A DNA stretch of 64,000 bases, from the NCBI RefSeq assembly GCF_009192945.1, contig NZ_NSET01000021.1, positions 1-64,000 of the forward strand. Reading direction: 5' to 3'. Position 1 is the stretch's first letter. Each line of letters opens with the position of its first letter. Shown one piece after another: positions 62,702-64,000 of this stretch. A program made the position numbers and the translations under genes. The notes below the pieces were generated by a model. That model saw only the letters and a list, made by a program, of their open reading frames with translations, did no database searches and was not told the DNA's origin. Origin of the DNA: Xanthomonas maliensis (GTDB lineage: Bacteria > Pseudomonadota > Gammaproteobacteria > Xanthomonadales > Xanthomonadaceae).

Positions 62702-64000
62702 TCAGCGGGAACTGGCGGCCAGGACGCGATCGATCCAGACCGAAGACATGCCGCACCAACTGCTCGCATCGAACACCGCACGCAGTTGCGTCGGCGTGAG
62801 CACCGCCGCCACCTGATCGTCATCGGCCAGTACGTCGTGCAGATGACGGTTCTGCGACTGCGCTTCGACCACGGCCTGCTCGACCAGCGCATGCGCCTTG
62901 GCCTTGCCCAGGTGCGGTGCCAGCGCAAACACCGCCGCTTCGGCGTAGAGCACGCCGCCGTGACCGGCCAGATGCGCGCGCATGCGCGTGCGGTCCAGTT
63001 CCAGCTCGGCCAGGCAGGCCTGCATCTGCGCCAGGCTGCCGGCCGTCAGCCGGACGATCTCCGGCACGGTCTGCCATTCGGCATGCCATTGCCCGGCGGC
63101 ACGCTCATGCGGCTGGGCCATCGCCGCGAACAAGGTGGCGACCAGCCCGGGCACGCGGGTGGCGGCGGCCACCGCGACCACGCTGGACACCGGATTGCGC
63201 TTGTGCGGCATCGCCGAGGAACCGCCCTTGCCGGCCGCTGCCGGTTCGAACACTTCGCCGACTTCCGACTGCATCAACAGCACCACGTCGCCGCCGATCT
63301 TGCCCAACACCCCCGCCAGCAGACCGAAGGCGCAACCGATCTCGACGATGCGGTCGCGGGCGGTATGCCAGGGCAGCGCCGGCAATGGCAAGGCCAGCGT
63401 GATCGCCAGCGCCTGCGCTACCTCCAGCCCGCGCCCCTGCAGCGAGGCCAGCGTGCCGGCGGCCCCGCCGAACTGCAGCACCAGCGCATCCTGACGCAGA
63501 CCCTGTAAGCGGCCACGTGCACGTTGCAGCGCGTCCAGCCAGCGCGCCGCCTTCAATCCGAAGGTCACCGGCACCGCTTGCTGCAACAAGGTGCGTCCGG
63601 GCATGCCGGTGTCACGTTCGCGCACCGCAAGATCGGCGAGATCGGCACACAGGCTGTCCAGGCGGGGCAGCAGCAGATCCAGCGCCGCGCGCAGCTGCAG
63701 CACGCTGCCGGTATCGATGACGTCCTGGCTGGTGGCGCCCCAATGCACCCAGCGCGCCGCCTCCGGGTCGGTGGTGGCCACCTGCGCGGTCAGCGCCTTG
63801 ACCAGGGGAATCGCCGGGTTGCCGGCAATCGCCGTGGCCTGCGCCAGTTCCGACAGATCGTAGTGGCGAACCTGGCAGGCGGCGGCGATGGTATCGGCCG
63901 CGTCGGCCGGCACGATGCCGCAGCGCGCTTGCGCCCGCGCCAGCGCTGCCTCGAAGTCCAGCATGGCCTGCACGCCGGCCGCGTCATCGAACAATGCATC
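62702..64000 (-). CDS. pcaB: 3-carboxy-cis,cis-muconate cycloisomerase (5' end beyond right edge)
   Basis: About 433 codons are in the window and the frame stays open to position 64000; the family normally has about 10-20 more residues at the N-terminus. Fumarase/aspartase-superfamily features: QAMLDFEAALARAQARCG, ARWVHWGATSQDVIDTG and the signature GKGGSSAMPHKRNPVSS. It follows in the pathway after protocatechuate 3,4-dioxygenase (pcaGH), expected just outside the window. Confidence 0.94.
   Translation of the reverse strand, partial: DALFDDAAGVQAMLDFEAALARAQARCGIVPADAADTIAAACQVRHYDLSELAQATAIAGNPAIPLVKALTAQVATTDPEAARWVHWGATSQDVIDTGSVLQLRAALDLLLPRLDSLCADLADLAVRERDTGMPGRTLLQQAVPVTFGLKAARWLDALQRARGRLQGLRQDALVLQFGGAAGTLASLQGRGLEVAQALAITLALPLPALPWHTARDRIVEIGCAFGLLAGVLGKIGGDVVLLMQSEVGEVFEPAAAGKGGSSAMPHKRNPVSSVVAVAAATRVPGLVATLFAAMAQPHERAAGQWHAEWQTVPEIVRLTAGSLAQMQACLAELELDRTRMRAHLAGHGGVLYAEAAVFALAPHLGKAKAHALVEQAVVEAQSQNRHLHDVLADDDQVAAVLTPTQLRAVFDASSWCGMSSVWIDRVLAASSR

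Overview
The window is high-G+C gammaproteobacterial DNA. It carries a complete chromosomal type VI secretion system (T6SS) on its left three quarters and ordinary housekeeping genes on the right. Biotin genes in the order bioF, DUF7079-like, bioH, SDR, bioC, then lpxO, mnmG, a RIO kinase and a pcaR/pcaC/pcaD/pcaB protocatechuate block, together with a perfect Clp/CRP-type site, point to Xanthomonadaceae, most likely Xanthomonas. This is inference from gene content; no database search was possible. I saw no tRNA, rRNA, CRISPR array or intact transposase gene.

Layout. 1-9662 (minus): a VgrG followed by cargo, namely DUF4123 adaptor, VasX-like membrane effector, DUF6708 membrane protein, then a second DUF4123 adaptor and a second VasX-like effector that runs off the left edge. 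9734-19723 (minus): hypothetical, clpV, tssG, tssF, tssE, hcp, tssC, tssB and a TPR-like lipoprotein. 19946-28304 (plus, divergent): tssJ, tssK, tssL, a second vgrG, and a 969-residue effector with an M23-like N-terminal module, an EF-hand and an AT-rich lysozyme-like C-terminal domain. 28313-34336 (plus): a degenerate array of exported immunity-like genes, with paralogues, a 5'-truncated copy, a frameshifted copy, a 105-bp orphan piece of the effector gene and a 153-bp MITE-like element. 34713-36600: an isocitrate-dehydrogenase-type gene and a divergent winged-helix regulator around a palindrome. 36830-47145: tssA, then (minus) an OmpA-family protein, tagF, tssM, a membrane protein of unknown role, PAAR and an M15 peptidase, and (plus) a membrane protein. 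47293-64000: housekeeping genes.

How it works together. All thirteen core components are present (TssA, B, C, Hcp, E, F, G, ClpV, VgrG x2, J, K, L, M) plus PAAR and TagF. I see no PpkA/PppA/Fha or sigma factor/kinase regulators in the window. The two VgrG loci look like two delivery routes. One carries VasX-like inner-membrane toxins loaded by DUF4123 adaptors. The other carries a cell-wall hydrolase whose putative immunity proteins are all predicted to be exported, as expected for a periplasmic toxin. The immunity array is the most dynamic part of the window and the place where a previously undescribed effector-immunity family is most likely. A second area to examine is 55683-56248, where strong hairpins with C-rich loops suggest small RNA genes next to mnmG.
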